Shown here: one piece after another, positions 5,798 through 8,204 of the stretch | How positions within the stretch are numbered: position 1 is the first letter of the stretch | Layout of the letters: the number at the start of each line of letters is the position of its first letter | Assembly (NCBI GenBank): GCA_030145945.1 | Contig: JASLDK010000411.1 | Location: 1-8,204 of the forward strand | Source of the DNA: Nocardioides sp. | GTDB lineage: Bacteria; Actinomycetota; Actinomycetes; Propionibacteriales; Nocardioidaceae | Length of the DNA stretch: 8,204 nt | Direction of reading: 5' to 3' | Made by a program: the position numbers and the translations under genes | The notes under the pieces: generated by a model | Told to the model about the DNA's origin: nothing | What the model saw: only the letters and a program-made list of their open reading frames with translations | Database searches by the model: none

Positions 5798-6757
5798 ATG
5801 GGGCGGGCGCTGGTCATTGGTTGCGGCGGCACGTTGGGGTTCGCGTGGACCGCAGCGGTTCTCTCCGAGCTGGAGGCGCAGGGCTGGGACCCGCGCACGG
5901 CCGACGTCCTCGTCGGTACATCGGCCGGCGCTGAGCTCGTCGCGCTGCTGGGCTCGGGCGTGGCGGCTGCCCACATCCATGACGGGAGCCACAGACTGGT
6001 CGCCGCCCACCTGTCCTCGCCCCGGGCACCGGGCCGGTTCCCGGGGCTCCCCCGCCCGGCGCTGCCCGGACTCGGCATGGCCAAGGCCGCGTTGACGGGA
6101 CGCGTCGACCTGATGGCCGGCGTCGCCGGACTCCTGCCTCGCGGTGGCGGCAATGCGCAGTGGCTCGTCGACCTCGGCGACACCCTCGCCGACCCGACCA
6201 CCGGCTGGGCACCACATCCCGACATCTTGCTGGCCGCTGCTGACACCCTCACCCGCGAACGCATCCCGTTCGGCCGCGCGGATGCACCGAAAGCACCGCT
6301 GGGACGGGCGATCGCAGCTTCCTGGGCGATCCCTGGATGGTTCCCACCTGTCCGGATCGGTGATCGCGACTATCTCGACGGCGGCGCCGTCTCCCCCACG
6401 TCCGCCGACCTGCTGCTCCCCCGCATCTCCCGCAACGGCGAGGCAGGAGGCATCGACGAGGTCGTCATCGTGGCGCCGATGTCGAGCGCCACCGGCGCGC
6501 CTGCCCGCGGCCTCAACCGCATCGAGCGCCTCCTGCGAACCCCGATGACCAAGCGGGTCGACCGTGAGGTCGCGATGCTCCAAGCCGCCGGCGCCCGGGT
6601 CAGGCGGATCGAGCCGAGCCAGGCAGACCTCGACGTGATGGGACCGAACTTCATGGACGGCTCACGGGTGGAAGCCGTGCGGGAGCAGGCCGCGCGCAGT
6701 GCCCAGCACCTGGTCCGGACCGCAACGAACGAGACCACACTGGAGACCAAGCGATGA
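5798..6757 (+). CDS. Patatin-like phospholipase / lipid acyl hydrolase
   Basis: A 319-aa protein with the complete set of patatin motifs. These are a glycine-rich oxyanion loop GCGGTLG (8-14), the nucleophile elbow GTSAG with Ser42, the block ASWAIPGWFPPV (174-185) and the catalytic aspartate in DGG (Asp194). Patatins use this Ser-Asp dyad to cleave acyl esters of phospholipids or other lipids. The stretch at about 72-115 is rich in Pro, Gly and Leu and may be a mobile lid or membrane-contacting segment. No signal peptide is seen, so the protein probably acts in the cytosol or at the inner face of the membrane. GGGGAGG at 5787-5793 lies four bases before the ATG, a strong ribosome site. The 3' end overlaps the SDR start by ATGA. 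As first gene of the operon it could release a fatty or terpenoid acid or alcohol for the two oxidoreductases that follow; the actual substrate is unknown. Confidence 0.93.
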   Translation: MGRALVIGCGGTLGFAWTAAVLSELEAQGWDPRTADVLVGTSAGAELVALLGSGVAAAHIHDGSHRLVAAHLSSPRAPGRFPGLPRPALPGLGMAKAALTGRVDLMAGVAGLLPRGGGNAQWLVDLGDTLADPTTGWAPHPDILLAAADTLTRERIPFGRADAPKAPLGRAIAASWAIPGWFPPVRIGDRDYLDGGAVSPTSADLLLPRISRNGEAGGIDEVVIVAPMSSATGAPARGLNRIERLLRTPMTKRVDREVAMLQAAGARVRRIEPSQADLDVMGPNFMDGSRVEAVREQAARSAQHLVRTATNETTLETKR

Positions 6758-7614
6758 CACGACACCAACAGATCGATCTCAACGACGCTCATGTCGTGGT
6801 CACCGGTGGGGCCCGCGGCATCGGCAGGGCCACCGTCGAGGCCTTCCTCGCTCGCGGTGCACGAGTCTCCTTCGGCGACCTCGACCTCGGCCTCGCCCGC
6901 GCCACCGCCGACGAGACCGGCGCGCGCGCCCACCCCCTCGACGTGGCCGACCCGTCGTCGTACGACGCGTTCGTGACGGCGGCCGAGAGCGAGCACGGAC
7001 CGGTCGACGTGCTGGTCAACAACGCCGGCATCATGCCCAACGGCGCCTTCCTCGACATGGATCCAGCACTGGACCGGCTGATGATGGAGGTCAACGTCCA
7101 CGGCGTCATCCACGGCATGCGGCGGGTCCTGCCCGGCATGGTCGAGCGGGGCCGAGGGCACGTCGTCAACGTCGCGTCGCTGGCCGGCAAGTTCCCGATC
7201 CCGGGACTGGCCGTCTACAACGCGAGCAAGTTCGCCGTCGTCGGACTCACCGCAGCGACCCGTCTCGAGATGGCGCCCCACGGGGTCACCCTCACCGCGG
7301 TCCTGCCATCGGCCGTTGACACCGACCTCGCCTCCGGCCTCGACATGAGGCCGATCCCGAAGGTCAGCCCCCAGCGGATCGCCGACGCCGTCGTCACCTC
7401 CGTGCGGACCCGTGAGGCCGAGATCGCAGTTCCTCGGTACGTCGGGACACTCGCCGCCAGCACCACGCTGGTGCCGACCGGTGTGCTCGACAGGGTCCGC
7501 AAGGTCCTGCGCGACGACCGGGCGCTGCGCACCGACAGCGCCCAGCGGGCTGGCTATGCCGAACGCCTCCACCAGGCCGCCACACACTCCACCGGCGAGA
7601 GGAACTCCCGATGA
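6754..7614 (+). CDS. Classical short-chain dehydrogenase/reductase (SDR)
   Basis: A 286-aa protein with all classical SDR marks: cofactor loop TGGARGIG (17-24), an acidic Asp42 at the end of the second strand (suggesting NAD(H) over NADP(H)), NNAG (89-92) and Asn114. The catalytic Ser142 and YxxxK (Tyr155, Lys159) follow. The post-catalytic run AVLPSAVDTDLASG is the usual PG-motif region, with Ser in place of Gly. The C-terminus (about 205-286) extends some 35 residues beyond a minimal SDR and resembles the SadH/Rv3085-like group. It should interconvert an alcohol and a ketone; the substrate is not known. Translation is coupled: the ATG overlaps the patatin stop as ATGA, with GGAG at 6742-6745 as ribosome site. 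It overlaps the monooxygenase start in the same way. In this operon it may supply or consume the ketone handled by the monooxygenase. Confidence 0.93.
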   Translation: MTRHQQIDLNDAHVVVTGGARGIGRATVEAFLARGARVSFGDLDLGLARATADETGARAHPLDVADPSSYDAFVTAAESEHGPVDVLVNNAGIMPNGAFLDMDPALDRLMMEVNVHGVIHGMRRVLPGMVERGRGHVVNVASLAGKFPIPGLAVYNASKFAVVGLTAATRLEMAPHGVTLTAVLPSAVDTDLASGLDMRPIPKVSPQRIADAVVTSVRTREAEIAVPRYVGTLAASTTLVPTGVLDRVRKVLRDDRALRTDSAQRAGYAERLHQAATHSTGERNSR

Positions 7615-8204
7615 CCACCAGTCCTCACCTGCACGACGCCATCCACGATGCCGTCATCGTCGGCGCCGGCTTCGGCGGGATGGGGGCGGCGATCGAGCTG
7701 CACCGTCAGGGGTACGACGACCTGGTGATCCTGGAGCGCGAGGACGACCTCGGCGGCACCTGGCACGTCAATCGCTATCCGGGTCTGGCGGTCGACATCC
7801 CGTCGGCGACGTACTCCTACTCGTTCGAGCCCAACCCGCACTGGTCCCGCCTTTTCGCACCCGGCCCCGAGCTCAAGAGGTACGCCGCCCACGTCGCCGA
7901 CAAGTACGACCTGCGTCGGCACATGCGTTTCGGCGCGGTCGTCGAGGACGCGCGGTGGAATGAGGATCTTGCCGCGTGGGAGGTCAGTGTCGAGGGTGGC
8001 GGGATCGTCCGCGGCCGGTTCCTGCTGACCGCGACGGGCTTCCTGTCCCAGCCGAGGCTCCCCGACATCGCGGGAGTCGAGGAATTCGCAGGCACGGTCA
8101 TGCACACGACCCGCTGGGACGACAGCGTCGAGCTGACCGGCAAGCGGATCGGCATCATCGGCACCGGTGCGACCGCGGTCCAGCTCATCCCGGAGCTGGC
8201 GAAG
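7611..8204 (+). CDS. Flavin-containing Baeyer-Villiger-type monooxygenase, 5' part (runs off the window)
   Basis: An open frame from ATG 7611 to the last base gives 198 residues with no stop, roughly 40% of a usual 490-550-aa enzyme. The FAD-binding GAGFGG (18-23) is followed by the acidic Glu42 in ILERE, then GGTWHVNRYPGLAVDIPSAT (48-67), typical of these flavoenzymes. ATGFLSQPRLP (141-151) precedes FAGTVMHTTRW (159-169), an exact match to the Baeyer-Villiger fingerprint FxGxxxHxxxW. The second, NADPH-binding Rossmann motif GTGATA (184-189) begins just before the edge. The enzyme should insert one oxygen from O2 into a ketone or oxidise a heteroatom using NADPH. AGAGGA (7598-7603) is the ribosome site and the ATG overlaps the SDR stop (ATGA). 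MymA (Rv3083) and EthA are related families; the substrate is unknown. Confidence 0.94.
   Translation, partial: MTTSPHLHDAIHDAVIVGAGFGGMGAAIELHRQGYDDLVILEREDDLGGTWHVNRYPGLAVDIPSATYSYSFEPNPHWSRLFAPGPELKRYAAHVADKYDLRRHMRFGAVVEDARWNEDLAAWEVSVEGGGIVRGRFLLTATGFLSQPRLPDIAGVEEFAGTVMHTTRWDDSVELTGKRIGIIGTGATAVQLIPELAK

Noticed and set aside
5723..6583. 286-aa - strand frame opposite the patatin gene
   Set aside because: No domain; the + strand carries every patatin motif with a strong ribosome site.
6370..7587. 405-aa - strand frame opposite the patatin/SDR junction
   Set aside because: No domain; shadow of two genes with complete catalytic motifs and coupled starts.
7412..8105. 183-aa frames on both strands near the right edge (7412-7963 + and 7554-8105 -)
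   Set aside because: They overlap the SDR 3' end and the monooxygenase 5' end, which have exact family motifs; their own translations show none.
1..8204. CRISPR array, insertion sequence, prophage or tRNA
   Set aside because: No regularly spaced repeats, transposase or integrase motifs, terminal inverted repeats or tRNA-like cloverleaf were seen. The DUF222 gene is the only element with a possible link to mobility.

Overview
The window is GC-rich DNA with G/C-ending codons, GTG as well as ATG starts, short intergenic gaps and several predicted leaderless genes. The gene content (a DUF222/HNH '13E12-type' protein, a DUF6194 protein, a tandem-MerR regulator and a TetR-patatin-SDR-Baeyer-Villiger monooxygenase cluster) fits an actinomycete, perhaps of the Nocardioidaceae. 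The genus is an inference; no rRNA or tRNA is present to anchor it.

Layout. (1) 18-1968, + strand: a two-gene unit with a small SnoaL/NTF2-like protein and an NCS1-family permease of the cytosine/purine/allantoin type. It is probably the end of a nitrogen-compound uptake or catabolism operon that begins upstream of the window. (2) 2071-5060: unrelated single genes. These are a 109-aa protein that may have an ADP-ribosyltransferase-like fold, a DUF222 protein with a C-terminal HNH nuclease motif, a convergent regulator with two MerR-type helix-turn-helix domains, and a divergent DUF6194 gene. The regulator and the DUF6194 gene share a 44-bp start-to-start gap containing a perfect TTCAAG-N6-CTTGAA dyad. 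(3) 5067-8204: a TetR repressor (- strand) divergent from a tightly coupled operon of a patatin-like lipase, a classical SDR and a flavin Baeyer-Villiger-type monooxygenase. The monooxygenase runs off the right edge. The patatin/SDR and SDR/monooxygenase junctions are both ATGA overlaps.

How the genes may work together. The right-hand operon reads as a lipid or hydrophobic-substrate module: ester hydrolysis, alcohol/ketone interconversion and oxygen insertion, controlled by the divergent TetR through a palindrome over the predicted -10 region. Its logic resembles the mycobacterial mymA (Rv3083-Rv3089) operon, which also carries a monooxygenase, a lipase and an SDR. The left-hand pair imports a nucleobase-like or ureide-like solute. 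The middle genes have no visible functional link to either operon.

I see no CRISPR array, insertion sequence, prophage, tRNA or rRNA. No intergenic stretch exceeds about 102 bp. I found no clearly undescribed multi-gene system. The items most worth following are the small ART-like protein, the tandem-MerR/DUF6194 pair with its operator, and the lipase-SDR-monooxygenase operon.
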